Part shown: positions 14,820 through 23,796 of the stretch, in pieces
Layout: each line of letters begins with the position of its first letter
How positions within the stretch are numbered: the stretch's first letter is position 1
Origin: an uncultured Porphyromonadaceae bacterium
Lineage (GTDB): Bacteria; Bacteroidota; Bacteroidia; Bacteroidales; Muribaculaceae
NCBI GenBank assembly: GCA_902489275.1
Contig: CABTZK010000003.1
Span: 1-64,000, forward strand
Direction: 5' to 3'
DNA length: 64,000 nucleotides
The notes under the pieces: generated by a model
Told to the model about the DNA's origin: nothing
Database searches by the model: none
What the model saw: the letters and a program-made list of their open reading frames with translations, nothing else
Translations under genes and position numbers: made by a program

Positions 14820-17800
14820 TTACCTCACAAGAATCTTTTGAGCCTTGCCATCGGCCACGACGATGTAGACACCTGGGGCTACATCAATGCAGGTGCTGCC
14901 TGCGCTCACTTGAGCGCCTGCTGCCGTGTAGACGGCCACATGCTTGGCGCCATCGACCATGATGGTGTTGCCACTCACCGTGACTTGAACGCCATCAACC
15001 CCCTTGCGGGTGTCGTTGATGCTGGTGGGCATGTGTTCCTTGTCGTTGAGGTTGTCAAGGCAAATGTAGGCTGGAGTGTTCAGGCCGAATTTTCCCGTGT
15101 CGGAACCCTTGAAAGTGAAGGTCACTTTCTTGACTCTGCCCAGGGCGCTCAGATCCATCCACGTCCAGTCTTGCACCATGTAGTGCTCGGTGACGTCTTG
15201 GCTGCGGTAGTCGGCCAAGTAGAAGTCAACGCTCTTGGTGGAGCCGTCGGCAGCTGTGCCGGTAGCCGTTGCCATGAACCAGTCGCCCGTCTCAAAGGCC
15301 TTGCCATAGCTGTCGCCATGGCTCATGCTATTGATGGCGTATGCGCTGTTCGTCACCCAGACACCACCGATCTCGTCGCCGTCAAGGCTGTTGGTCACGT
15401 CGATGTACATGCCCGATGGGTAGGCCACACAGTAGTTGCTTGAGTTGCTGTAGCCATGGCCAGCCGATGAGTGGAACTGGTCATCAAGGCCTTTGAACTC
15501 GGTTGAGGTCTGGTTGCTCATGCCATAGCCAGACCATGCGCTGAATTCCGGGAAATAGCCCACATGGAACGCGTAGGAGCCGCTGTAGAACACATCATCC
15601 TTGCTGTCGCCTCTGAAGTAGGACTCCTCGGGCAGGAAATTGTCGTCGAAAGTTGCCTTAACGGCTTCGCGCAGCACGTAGACACCCGTCTTGGCCGTGG
15701 CGCTTTGCCCGTCGGCACTGGTCACGGTGAGCTTGTAGCCGTAGGTGTACTCTGGAGTAACCTTGAGCGTGTCCTTGTTGCCTAACACATGGTTCATCTG
15801 GTCGCGCCACTCGTAGGTGTAAGGCTCGTCACCGCCACTCACTTGTGGCACAATGATGGCGCTTTCACCATTGTTGATGGTTGTGTAAGGCACGTCCATC
15901 ACAATCTTGAGCGGGTCGATGTGGCGCAAGGTTGTGAACTCGCACTCGGTCAACTCGCTTTGACTGCCGTCGATGGCGCTCTCAAGCACGAAGTAGGCCT
16001 TGTAGCGTGTTGATGGTTCGAGCTCGGTGAACTTGCTCGTCGCCTCGCTGCCAGCCGTGTAGTCGACGGGAGTGGTGCTGGTCACCTCGTCAACCGTCAC
16101 TTGATGGCGAGGAAGCTGAGCCATTTTGCGGCCAGGCGCGAGAGCAGGGCTGCCGGCAGCCGCTTGTTTCTCGACCTTGGCATAGAGCTTGCCGCTCACG
16201 TTCCACTTGGTCTTTACGCTGGCAGAGGTTTCTGCCACATTGGAGACCACAGGATAGCCATCTTCGATTTCAGGCGCTACCACCACCACGGTCCTGTACT
16301 CGTAGGCGCCAATGGTCGGGTGTGCGGCATCGCGCTCCACGCCATTCTGGTCGGTCGTGATGAAATCGACAGGAGCGGCGCAGTTCAGCTTGCCGGCGCT
16401 CTTGAGCTGCAGGTCGGTTTCGCTCACGAAATCGGCCGAGTCGGTGATGTTGGTCGCGTTTCCACAGGCAGCGGCCATTGCCGTGCTATCGGCCACGCCG
16501 GGCATGATTGCGCCGTTGGTCGAGAAGGCATTGTTGCGGAATGCCACGCGGCTTGCGTAGTTGCCGAAGAAGAACATGTTGCTCACCTTTGTCATGTTCT
16601 GCATCAAGTTGTTTTGCAGCGTGATGCCCGTGAACATCTCGTTGCTGCGCGCGCGGGCGCTATAGAATGTGTGGCCTTTGTTGCCATCAATGCGGATGCT
16701 GTTGTAAATCACGCTGATGTTCTTGTTGTCGCCATCAATTTCAATGCCGCCGCTGCTGCTCGTGCTCGAGTTGGTGATCGAGATGCTGTTGTTGTAGACA
16801 AGAATAGGATGCTCCTCGCTGCCATAGCACTCTTGGCGCAACTCGATGCCGTAGCTGTAGGAGTTGTGCGTGTTGGTGATCTTGTTGTTGCGCACCACGG
16901 TGTTGCCGCCGCGAATGCGGAACAAGTCGATACCATGGTAGCTGCTCTTCTGGGTGGTGGATTGCGCGATTACGTTGCCGTCGATCACGGCATTGTCCTC
17001 GTCGGTCACGTAAATGCCCTTGCTGCCAGCCTCGGAGATAACGTTGTTCTTCACCACAAGACCCTCTTCGCGAGTCAGCCTCACGTAGTTGGTCCCGCCT
17101 AAGTAGAGGGCGATATAGCCACCATTGAGCGTGCAGTTTTGAATGGTCAGGAAGTCATTGTTCTTGCCGTCTTCATCCTTGGCCTTGGCTTGAATCAAGT
17201 TAATGCCGTTGTACACGCTTGAGCCTGTCACCGGGTCGGCCGTGACGGCCACGCTGTCGATGGTCACGTGGCGGCTCTGGTTGTAGATGTGGATGGCGGA
17301 AGGATAGGACTGCGACTGGGGAACAAACGACATGTTCTTCAAGGTCACGTAGCTCGTGCTGTCAATCAGGAACATTCCTGCCTTAAACCCGCCGTATGGC
17401 GGCTCCTCGTAGCCTGAACCCTTGATGATGACATCGGCTGCGTTGCCGCTTTCGCCCACAAACGTCAAGGGGTGCTTGGCGCTCACGCCCTCAACCCTTG
17501 AGATGGTCACGTTCTCGGCGTATGTGCCAGGCTCGACGGTAAAAGTCACTGGTCCCTCGATGCCACCTGCCAGTGCGGCCGTAGCCTCGGCGAATGTGGG
17601 GTAAGTGGCTTTGGAGCTCGAGCCAATCACAAAGTTGCCTTTCAGGCCGCCCTTGATGGCTCGCTCGGCGGCGATGCCCGTGATGGGCATTTCGGTCTCG
17701 TCGACGGTGATGCTGGTAACGGCGGCGTCAACCTTGTTGCCAATCGTCGCGTCGCTGGCAAGGTCATAAGTCAGCCACAAGTAGTAGGTGCCGTTGTCGG

Positions 17801-20800
17801 TCAGCTCGATGGGCGATTCTGCCACGAGCGTGTTCTCGCCACCCACAGAGGCAATCGTTGCCACGAGATTCTTGTCGTTGAAGTTGTCGGTCTTGGAGGT
17901 GTAGTATAGCTTGGCGTTCTCGATGTTAGCCACCTCGGTGCTGCCTGTGGTGTTGAACTTGATGTTGTTCAGCTTCAAGCAGCCGCGGTCACCTGCCACG
18001 GTCACGGCAATCTTTTGCATCAATGCGTTGCTGGAGCCGCGAACGACCTCTCGGCTGACAGGGGTCGGAGTGATGCTGTCGGCACTGAGTGCGACGAGCT
18101 CATGCAGTTTCACCTCAATGGCAAAGCCATCGTAGTCGCTATAAGTAGAGGTCGGACCCGTGTAGCGCACGGTGAATGCGCCATCGGCAGCCTTTGAAAT
18201 CACCGAGCCAGGGCCTTTGTTGTAACTATAGGTGTCAATCAGGTTGTCGTCGTTCACCTCGCTGCCTTTGTACAAGTAGAACTTGCCTTGGCCGGTAGAG
18301 AACGACTTGGTGGCGAGCTCCACGGCGTGGCCTGGCTTGCCAGGCACAAATGTAATCACGCCCTCGAAGCCCTTTTTCGTTGGCCCGTTGGCACCGCCAT
18401 CGTCGTAGAACATGAGCGGGTTGTTCACGGTCACGACCTTGTTGCCCGTTTCCATGTTCACAATGTATTTCACGACACGTCCGCCCTCGGGGTCACCATG
18501 CTCGACAGGCGTGATGGCTAACGCTTCGTCGGCAATCGAGACGAGTTGAGCGTCGAGCAGCGTCTCGGCAGCGGCATCGCCTGCCACGTCGAGCGTCACC
18601 CAGAAGTAGTTGTTGCCGTCGGCAAGCTCAGCCTCGCCAGTGACGGCGACCGTGGTCTCGCTTGGATGCTCGACACTGCCAAAGAGGGTTGCGCCAGCAA
18701 AGTCATTCTCCTTGCTGCATTTCACGCTCACCTTTGCCACGCTGGCCTGGCAGCCTTTCAGGTCGAGGTTCACGGTCTTGATGGTCTTGGTTGTGAGTGT
18801 GCCCTCGGTCATCACGTTGAAGTCGATGATTTGGGCATCGGTCATGCCTGGCGACACCACCTCGGTGCTGCTTTGGTTCACCGTCACCGATTGAATCTCC
18901 ATCGCGTGGTTCTTGAATGGGGTCACGGTTGCTTTCCAGCCCTTGCCGGCATAGTATGACGAGGTCGTGTTGGGATTGAACTTGACGGTGATGGCGCCAT
19001 TGGCCGCGGTCGAGCGCAAGGTGTGACCCGGCCCGGTTTTGGCCTGCTCGGCGCTATTGAGTGCCCACAGTAGGTTCTCGCTGGTGCAGCGGCTGCCGCT
19101 GTAGACCTCAAAAGTGGCTTTCGTCCCGTAGGAGCTTGCGCTGTAAGTCACGTCAAACTCCGAGAAGTCGAGTTGTGCCATGGCACCAGCCTCGGCAGGT
19201 GTGAAGGTCACGATGTAGTCGGCTTGCTCGGTCTCATATTTGTCGCTGTAGTAGGGATTTACTGCGTTGAGGAAAGTCCATGTGTCGTAGATGGTGTGGC
19301 TGTGGCTGCCTGTCTTGGCGCGGCACACGTTGTCGATTGTACACTCGGCAATGGCCTCGCCTGGTGTTTGTTCCACGCCGCCAATGGTGGCGCTGGCCAG
19401 TTTCAAATTCACCTTTTCGCCATTGAGGGCAGTCTCTTTCACGTCAATCACGGCCACAAAGAAGTTGTGCCCCTCAAGCAGTTCCTTGTCGGTGGTCACT
19501 GTGAGGTTTTGGCCGCTCATGGTGCCCTCGCCCACAAGATTCGTCGAACTGAGTTCGGCGGTCTCGCTTTCGCCCAGGTAGTAGAGCTTCACCTTGTCGA
19601 TGTTCTTCACGTCGGTGGTGGTGAAGTTGAAGCGAGTGGCGTGAAGGGCGTTGCTGGTGTTGTCGGTCATCACATCGACGAGAATCATTTTTTGCTCCTT
19701 GTCGCCAGCGGCAACCGTGCCTTGGCCGGCCACCTTGGCGGTGATGCTCTTGAACACCATGTCGCCGGGCAGGAATTGCGAGACAATTGCCTCCCAGCCA
19801 TCGGCGGGCACGCCTGTCACGCTCTTGAGCGTCACGGTCATCGAGCCGTCATCGGCTGTCGATTTCACTATCTTGGCGTCTTTGAGCAAGGTCGTGATGA
19901 GGTTGCTCTCATCGGCCGTGCGCCCGTTGTAGAACTTGAAGATGTCGTTATAGCCCACACTTGAAGTGTTGAAAATGGCCAGTTTCGAGAAGTCGATTTT
20001 GATGGCTTGGCCGGCCGTGGCGGGAACAAAGGTAATGGTGCCGTTGAATTTCGAGCCAATTTTGCCGTCCTTGCCGCCATCGTCATAGAACGCCGCGTCG
20101 TCGCCAATGGTGAACGTCGTGGCCTCGCTGGTCATGAGAATCACATTGTGCACGTTCACGCCGTTGCCCGTGGCGGTCTCGATCGTCTTGTCGTCCCCAT
20201 TCACTTGCAAGTTGCTCAATGTGAGGCTGGGAATGGTGCCCGAGGCGTCGGGCGTGATGTCGCATACCACGGTGAAGAGATTGTCGCCGCTTTTCAGCGT
20301 CACATCGGTGGCTTCTAAGGCATTGCCCACGGTGGCGGCAGTGCTAAGCAACTGCTTGCCGTAGTAGAGACGCGTGTTGGTCACTTGGGTTGAGCCCGAT
20401 AGCGCGTTGCAGTCGATTTTCAGGCTGTTGAGCGACAAGGCATTGTTGGAGCCTTCCATTTTCACGTTGACGCCAAAAATCATTTGGTCTTTCGCGCCAC
20501 GGTTCACCCCATTCTCGTTGCCCATAATTTCCATGCCCTTGTACTCCATGTCTTTGGGCGATAGGCTGGTAATGGTGATGTTGAAACCCTTTTGGCTTTC
20601 TGGGTTCCTGGAATGGAAGCCAAACGACAGAGCCCCGTCCTGGGCTGTTGACTTGTAGGTCTCGCCTGCGCTCGCGCTGGTGTACCATTTCACCCAGCCG
20701 TCGGGCAGGTAGTGGCTTTGCTCTCCGGTGCGGGTGTTGTCACTTTTCCCGATTCCAGTCACTGCTCCGTCGTAGAGCAGCAAGTAGTTCTCGCCACTCA

Positions 20801-21089
20801 GGTCAATGCTGTTGACTGTGATTTGGAGCACTTCGCCCTCGTGAGCAGGCTTGAAGGTCACCCCACAGTCGCGATAGGAAGCAATGGTCTTCCCGTCGGG
20901 CACGGCCTTGAAGGTGATGCTCCCCTCTACAGCGTAGGTCTCTTCCTGGCCGTCGCGCGTGGAGAGGTAATAAACCCCATCGGTTTCGCTCCATGCCTTC
21001 CTGGGACCTGCTGCCGTTGCTTGAACAGCGCCTCCCAACAGGAAAATCGCCATTAAAGCAAACATCAGATTGAATTTAAAATTTCTCAT
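14820..21089 (-). CDS. giant multidomain T9SS cargo protein: CUB-like repeats, beta-helix, DUF4465, sorting domain
   Basis: This is a 2089-residue protein with a signal peptide (residues 1-27, ending VQATAAG). From about 28 to 1130 a two-part unit recurs about four times. One part is a CUB-like domain (for example FYDDGGKDGKIGSKFNGTIT near 335 and FYDDGGANGPTKKGFEGVIT near 900); the other resembles the jelly-roll domain at the N-terminus of secreted sialidases (KLYYTSKTDNFNDKNLVATI). Residues about 1160-1490 look like a right-handed beta-helix, followed by a fibronectin-III-like and a PKD-like stretch. Residues about 1765-1990 match DUF4465 (DVFYSGSYAFHVGYFPEFSA). The last 75 residues look like a classical T9SS type A sorting domain ending QKILVR. 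It should be exported and surface-attached or released, probably binding a glycan or other ligand. Its mRNA leader carries a cobalamin riboswitch. Confidence 0.85.
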   Translation of the reverse strand: MRNFKFNLMFALMAIFLLGGAVQATAAGPRKAWSETDGVYYLSTRDGQEETYAVEGSITFKAVPDGKTIASYRDCGVTFKPAHEGEVLQITVNSIDLSGENYLLLYDGAVTGIGKSDNTRTGEQSHYLPDGWVKWYTSASAGETYKSTAQDGALSFGFHSRNPESQKGFNITITSLSPKDMEYKGMEIMGNENGVNRGAKDQMIFGVNVKMEGSNNALSLNSLKIDCNALSGSTQVTNTRLYYGKQLLSTAATVGNALEATDVTLKSGDNLFTVVCDITPDASGTIPSLTLSNLQVNGDDKTIETATGNGVNVHNVILMTSEATTFTIGDDAAFYDDGGKDGKIGSKFNGTITFVPATAGQAIKIDFSKLAIFNTSSVGYNDIFKFYNGRTADESNLITTLLKDAKIVKSTADDGSMTVTLKSVTGVPADGWEAIVSQFLPGDMVFKSITAKVAGQGTVAAGDKEQKMILVDVMTDNTSNALHATRFNFTTTDVKNIDKVKLYYLGESETAELSSTNLVGEGTMSGQNLTVTTDKELLEGHNFFVAVIDVKETALNGEKVNLKLASATIGGVEQTPGEAIAECTIDNVCRAKTGSHSHTIYDTWTFLNAVNPYYSDKYETEQADYIVTFTPAEAGAMAQLDFSEFDVTYSASSYGTKATFEVYSGSRCTSENLLWALNSAEQAKTGPGHTLRSTAANGAITVKFNPNTTSSYYAGKGWKATVTPFKNHAMEIQSVTVNQSSTEVVSPGMTDAQIIDFNVMTEGTLTTKTIKTVNLDLKGCQASVAKVSVKCSKENDFAGATLFGSVEHPSETTVAVTGEAELADGNNYFWVTLDVAGDAAAETLLDAQLVSIADEALAITPVEHGDPEGGRVVKYIVNMETGNKVVTVNNPLMFYDDGGANGPTKKGFEGVITFVPGKPGHAVELATKSFSTGQGKFYLYKGSEVNDDNLIDTYSYNKGPGSVISKAADGAFTVRYTGPTSTYSDYDGFAIEVKLHELVALSADSITPTPVSREVVRGSSNALMQKIAVTVAGDRGCLKLNNIKFNTTGSTEVANIENAKLYYTSKTDNFNDKNLVATIASVGGENTLVAESPIELTDNGTYYLWLTYDLASDATIGNKVDAAVTSITVDETEMPITGIAAERAIKGGLKGNFVIGSSSKATYPTFAEATAALAGGIEGPVTFTVEPGTYAENVTISRVEGVSAKHPLTFVGESGNAADVIIKGSGYEEPPYGGFKAGMFLIDSTSYVTLKNMSFVPQSQSYPSAIHIYNQSRHVTIDSVAVTADPVTGSSVYNGINLIQAKAKDEDGKNNDFLTIQNCTLNGGYIALYLGGTNYVRLTREEGLVVKNNVISEAGSKGIYVTDEDNAVIDGNVIAQSTTQKSSYHGIDLFRIRGGNTVVRNNKITNTHNSYSYGIELRQECYGSEEHPILVYNNSISITNSSTSSSGGIEIDGDNKNISVIYNSIRIDGNKGHTFYSARARSNEMFTGITLQNNLMQNMTKVSNMFFFGNYASRVAFRNNAFSTNGAIMPGVADSTAMAAACGNATNITDSADFVSETDLQLKSAGKLNCAAPVDFITTDQNGVERDAAHPTIGAYEYRTVVVVAPEIEDGYPVVSNVAETSASVKTKWNVSGKLYAKVEKQAAAGSPALAPGRKMAQLPRHQVTVDEVTSTTPVDYTAGSEATSKFTELEPSTRYKAYFVLESAIDGSQSELTECEFTTLRHIDPLKIVMDVPYTTINNGESAIIVPQVSGGDEPYTYEWRDQMNHVLGNKDTLKVTPEYTYGYKLTVTSADGQSATAKTGVYVLREAVKATFDDNFLPEESYFRGDSKDDVFYSGSYAFHVGYFPEFSAWSGYGMSNQTSTEFKGLDDQFHSSAGHGYSNSSNYCVAYPSGMYIDVTNSLDGDEIGGVWVTNSAYAINSMSHGDSYGKAFETGDWFMATATGTAADGSTKSVDFYLADYRSQDVTEHYMVQDWTWMDLSALGRVKKVTFTFKGSDTGKFGLNTPAYICLDNLNDKEHMPTSINDTRKGVDGVQVTVSGNTIMVDGAKHVAVYTAAGAQVSAGSTCIDVAPGVYIVVADGKAQKILVR

Positions 21090-21323
21090 AAATACTAACT
21101 ATTAACTAAAAAAATGAGTATTAGCACGCATTTTCGTCAGTTCAGTGGAGTATGAAATGAGCGCACAGGGCGGTGCGGCAATCCCGCGACGGGACAAAAT
21201 TCAAGTCGAAATGTGGAATGATTGTCGACTACATCATTTTGTTTTTGCCTGCCTCGTTCAATTCCTCGTGAACTGTGCAACTTGCATGGGGTCAAGTTGG
21301 CAAGTTGCTTTGGCATGCATTCA

Positions 21324-21532
21324 GGCAGGTCTTCTGACTTGTCCCCCTTTCGCGCTCACGCCTTCCCGGAAAATGATGTAGTCTCTTGACTTCTTAGAGA
21401 TTAGCAACCAGTGGCAAATGTGCGAGGCGATTCTTCTTGAGGACTCACAGCAGCGAGTACTGTTCAGGTTTTTCACCTGATTCCCTATTAATCCTTGCCC
21501 ACATAGCAGGCGCAGGAACCTCATGCATTATG
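21324..21532 (-). ncRNA. cobalamin (B12) riboswitch
   Basis: Read on the minus strand it contains, in order, the hallmarks of the cobalamin riboswitch: GGTTCCTGCG at the 5' side, TAATAGGGAATCAGGTG, the ACAG...GCTGTGA pair, the near-invariant GCCACTG, CGGGAAGGCG and the 3' closing AGTCAGAAGACCTGCC. It lies just after a full promoter and 234 nt upstream of the start of the 2089-residue secreted protein on the same strand. Such riboswitches usually repress corrinoid uptake genes when B12 is plentiful. Confidence 0.93.
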
Positions 21533-21541
21533 TTTTGCAGG

Positions 21542-21573
21542 CAAAGTTAAGGCTTTTCTTAGATATTCCCAAA
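21542..21573 (-). promoter_or_regulatory. promoter of the riboswitch transcript
   Basis: TTTG (21573-21570) then TAACTTTG (21549-21542) with 20 bases between; transcription would start just before the riboswitch. Confidence 0.75.
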
Positions 21574-21684
21574 TAAATCATCAAGATTCGTCAATTTTAG
21601 GCAACCGGCTGTTTTTGGTGGCTGAAGGAAAAGCAGGAGAAGCCTTTTCGGTCACCAACCGCAGGTTTTTTCCCGCTTTTTCTC

Positions 21685-21692
21685 TAATTTTG
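21685..21692 (+). promoter_or_regulatory. -7 element of the ogt-like gene
   Basis: TAATTTTG 19 bases before the start codon. Confidence 0.5.
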
Positions 21693-21711
21693 TGCCATTG
21701 AACGAAATTGG

Positions 21712-22236
21712 ATGACAATGGCGACCCTCTACACCCAAATTTATTCAGCTCCATGCGGTGACTTGCTGCTCGGCTCGCTGGGGGAAGAATTGTGCCTGTG
21801 CGAGTGGGCTACTCGGGCGGGGCGTTGTGGCGCGCTGGCGCAAAAGCTGGGAGCCGACGTCCTTGACGCTCCGTCTCCAGTCAGCGATCAAGCAGTGCGC
21901 GAGCTTGATGAGTATTTTGCGGGCGGGCGCAGGCAATTTGACGTTCCGCTGTTGCGAGTAGGGACCGATTTCCAAAAACACGTGTGGCAGGCGCTGCTCG
22001 ACATCCCCTTTGGGCAAGCGCGCTCCTACGCCTGGCTGGCGCAGCGTGTCGGTCATCCCAAGGCAGCGAGAGCCGTGGGCGCCGCTTTGCGGGCAAACCG
22101 CATCGCAATCTTTATTCCCTGTCACCGTGTCACAGGTAGTGATGGAGGGCTCACGGGATTTGCGGGCGGTCTCCCGGCCAAGGAGTTTCTCTTGAAAATA
22201 GAGCAGTGCTCACGAGGCCTGCAAGAGAACTCGTGA
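21712..22236 (+). CDS. ogt: methylated-DNA-protein-cysteine methyltransferase
   Basis: This 174-residue protein is of Ogt/AGT type. The active site is IPCHRVTGSDGGLTGFAGG with acceptor Cys137. The DNA-binding helix-turn-helix is VGHPKAARAVGAALRANR, and the reversed N-terminal half (ATLYTQIYSAPCGDLLLGSL) is typical. It removes alkyl groups from O6-methylguanine in a suicide reaction. It is read divergently from the giant secreted protein. It may start at the first ATG or two codons later. Confidence 0.92.
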   Translation: MTMATLYTQIYSAPCGDLLLGSLGEELCLCEWATRAGRCGALAQKLGADVLDAPSPVSDQAVRELDEYFAGGRRQFDVPLLRVGTDFQKHVWQALLDIPFGQARSYAWLAQRVGHPKAARAVGAALRANRIAIFIPCHRVTGSDGGLTGFAGGLPAKEFLLKIEQCSRGLQENS

Positions 22237-22253
22237 TGCCTTGCGGGAACGTG

Positions 22254-22382
22254 TTTTCCGTTGGAAAATGTTAAGCCGTGCGCGCCTTTGCTTAATTAAT
22301 GTTATAGCGCTAATTATTTTCCATTGGAAATTTGTTTTTCTCGCAACGCGCGCATACCTTTGCAATGTTTTCCAAAGGAAAA
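22254..22382 (+). promoter_or_regulatory. three TTTTCCnnnGGAAAA palindromes around the thioredoxin promoter
   Basis: Palindromes lie at 22254-22268 (spacer GTT), 22317-22331 (spacer ATT, one mismatch at the last base) and 22368-22382 (spacer AAA). Their centres are 63 and 51 bp apart, about six and five helical turns. The promoter TTTG (22331-22334) / TACCTTTG (22355-22362) lies between the second and third sites. The third covers the likely transcription start, which fits repression; the upstream sites could cooperate by looping. The MarR-type protein at 22993 is a candidate ligand, by proximity only. Confidence 0.7.
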
Positions 22383-22415
22383 TAATTTACCAGAGGGAAA
22401 CAGATAAAAAAACAA

Positions 22416-22907
22416 ATGAAGAATATGCGCATGAGAGTTTTAGTAATGATTTTGCTGGGCGCGGTGCTCCTGAACACCAGCTGCGCCAATGCCAAGCAGC
22501 CATCGGCCACCAGCCAGCAAGAGCAAAAAATAAAGGAGACCAAGAAAATGAATGTGAAAGTTTTGACACAAGAAGAGTTCAAGAACAAGGTGATGGACTA
22601 CGAGGCCAATCCCACGGAATGGAAATTCAAGGGCGACAAGCCCGCAATCATTGATTTTTACGCCACATGGTGCGGCCCGTGCAAGGCCACAGCGCCTGTG
22701 CTCGATGAGCTCGCCCAGGATTATAGCGGGCAACTCGACATCTATAAGGTTGATGTTGACCAGGAGCAGCAGTTGGCCGCCCTGTTTGGCATCCGTTCAG
22801 TCCCCTCGCTGCTTTTCATCCCCATGGAGGGGAAGCCGACGATGCAAATGGGGGCCATGGACCGCGCCGGTTTTGAGCGTATTATCAAGAGCGAATTGCT
22901 GAAATAA
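22416..22907 (+). CDS. lipoprotein thioredoxin
   Basis: This 163-residue protein has a signal peptide with lipobox LLNTSC (Cys23), then a linker and a thioredoxin fold. The active site is ATWCGPCK (Cys86, Cys89), and the cis-proline motif is VPSLLF. It should be tethered to a membrane on the periplasmic side and exchange thiols and disulfides there. Three palindromes surround its promoter, so it is probably tightly regulated. A MarR gene follows at 85 bp; a hairpin between them may reduce but not abolish read-through. Confidence 0.9.
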   Translation: MKNMRMRVLVMILLGAVLLNTSCANAKQPSATSQQEQKIKETKKMNVKVLTQEEFKNKVMDYEANPTEWKFKGDKPAIIDFYATWCGPCKATAPVLDELAQDYSGQLDIYKVDVDQEQQLAALFGIRSVPSLLFIPMEGKPTMQMGAMDRAGFERIIKSELLK

Positions 22908-22927
22908 TATCGATTTGCGACATGATT

Positions 22928-22963
22928 GCACAAGCCATGCGTGAACGCCCGCATGGCTTGTGC
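22928..22963 (+). terminator. hairpin after the thioredoxin gene
   Basis: Perfect 13-pair stem GCACAAGCCATGC / GCATGGCTTGTGC; the T-rich run begins only about 12 bases later, so termination may be incomplete. Confidence 0.5.
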
Positions 22964-22992
22964 GATTGTACGTGATTTTTTTAATCTGAAGC

Positions 22993-23355
22993 ATGAAAAA
23001 GGAATGTCTGGGTCGCATACGCGACATCTATTGTGCCATTCGAGCCTTCGAGCATCAGTTTGAGAAGGCGTTTGGCCTTAATATCAATGAGGTGATGCTG
23101 CTCTGCCTCGTGGCCGAGAAAGACGACATCTCTTCAGGAGAGATAGCCGAGCACATGGGCCTCACGTGCTCCAATGCGTCAAAGGTGATTGCCTCGTTAG
23201 AGAAATCGGGACTCATTGTGCGCCGCACTTGTAAAAACGACAAACGGTGCATGAAGTTCAGCATCACCCCAGCTGGCATTACCCTCATCTCGAAGGTGGG
23301 CTGCGAATCGGTCCAGTTGCCCGAAAGCCTCAAGTGCCTTTCCGAAAAGTCATGA
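22993..23355 (+). CDS. MarR family winged-helix regulator
   Basis: This 120-residue protein is short for MarR. The wing region ISSGEIAEHMGLTCSNASKV, then IASLEKSGLIVRRTCKNDKR and a wing MKFSITPAG, is clear. The C-terminal dimerisation helix is short. It has eight cysteines (about residues 5, 14, 38, 59, 80, 86, 104 and 115), many for its size, compatible with thiol-based redox sensing of the OhrR kind but not proof of it. It follows the lipoprotein thioredoxin gene and may regulate that gene through the palindromes at 22254-22382. Confidence 0.82.
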   Translation: MKKECLGRIRDIYCAIRAFEHQFEKAFGLNINEVMLLCLVAEKDDISSGEIAEHMGLTCSNASKVIASLEKSGLIVRRTCKNDKRCMKFSITPAGITLISKVGCESVQLPESLKCLSEKS

Positions 23356-23397
23356 CTATTTTTTGAGAAGAAACTTGTAGATGATGTTCAGATGAAT

Positions 23398-23405
23398 TAA
23401 ATTTG
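23398..23405 (+). promoter_or_regulatory. -7 element of the small HTH-like gene
   Basis: TAAATTTG 30 bases before the ATG at 23436. Confidence 0.5.
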
Positions 23406-23435
23406 TGATATTAATCTTTTAAAATAACAAAAAAA

Positions 23436-23609
23436 ATGAAAGAAAAAGTTCTACAAGCCATGCGCGAGGCTGGCAAGCCTCTCTCGGCAGGCGAGGTGAC
23501 GAAAATCCTGCAAGCCGACCGCAAAGAGGTCGACAAGGCTTTTGCCGAGTTGAAAAAGGAAGGCGCTATCACATCGCCAGTGCGCTGCAAGTGGGTGCCA
23601 GCCCAGTAG
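23436..23609 (+). CDS. small winged-helix-like protein (57 residues)
   Basis: The ORF begins MKEKVLQAMREAGKPLSAGE after an A-rich tract and ends VRCKWVPAQ. The pattern (helix; GKPLSAGEVTKIL; DRKEVDKAFAELKKEGAI; a short basic strand) is that of a minimal winged helix-turn-helix domain, similar in layout to the C-terminal domain of DprA. Whether it binds DNA is unknown. It has its own promoter and is followed by about 115 bp before the terminator of the next minus-strand gene. Confidence 0.75.
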   Translation: MKEKVLQAMREAGKPLSAGEVTKILQADRKEVDKAFAELKKEGAITSPVRCKWVPAQ

Positions 23610-23723
23610 CAGGGCCGTCTTTCCACTATTGCCACGTTTCCCTGGCGGACCATCATTTTCCCCTGGTGGAGGTGTGGCGATGACACGTCAGTGAGCCGTT
23701 CTTCCTTGATCATTTGTCGAGGC

Positions 23724-23765
23724 TGAAAAAATACTGGGGCGCATCAAGCAAAAGATGCGCCCCAG
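23724..23765 (-). terminator. terminator of the Ig-domain secreted protein gene
   Basis: 12-pair stem CTGGGGCGCATC / GATGCGCCCCAG (23734-23765) followed on the minus strand by TATTTTTT. Confidence 0.85.
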
Positions 23766-23796
23766 TTGTGTGATGGCTCACTTAGCAGCAGTGAGT

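Larger units (their letters stand above)
21090..21711. other. leader of the giant protein gene with cobalamin riboswitch, and ogt promoter
   Basis: On the minus strand: promoter 21573-21542, riboswitch 21532-21324, then a palindromic hairpin GCAACTTGC/GCAAGTTGC (21277-21308) and about 190 nt without a recognised element before the ATG at 21089. No other ORF fits between the riboswitch and the giant gene. On the plus strand is the ogt promoter (21685-21692). Confidence 0.7.

Noticed and set aside
16101..17102. 333-codon plus-strand frame
   Set aside because: Opposite the beta-helix region of the giant protein; Ala/Val/His-rich antisense shadow.
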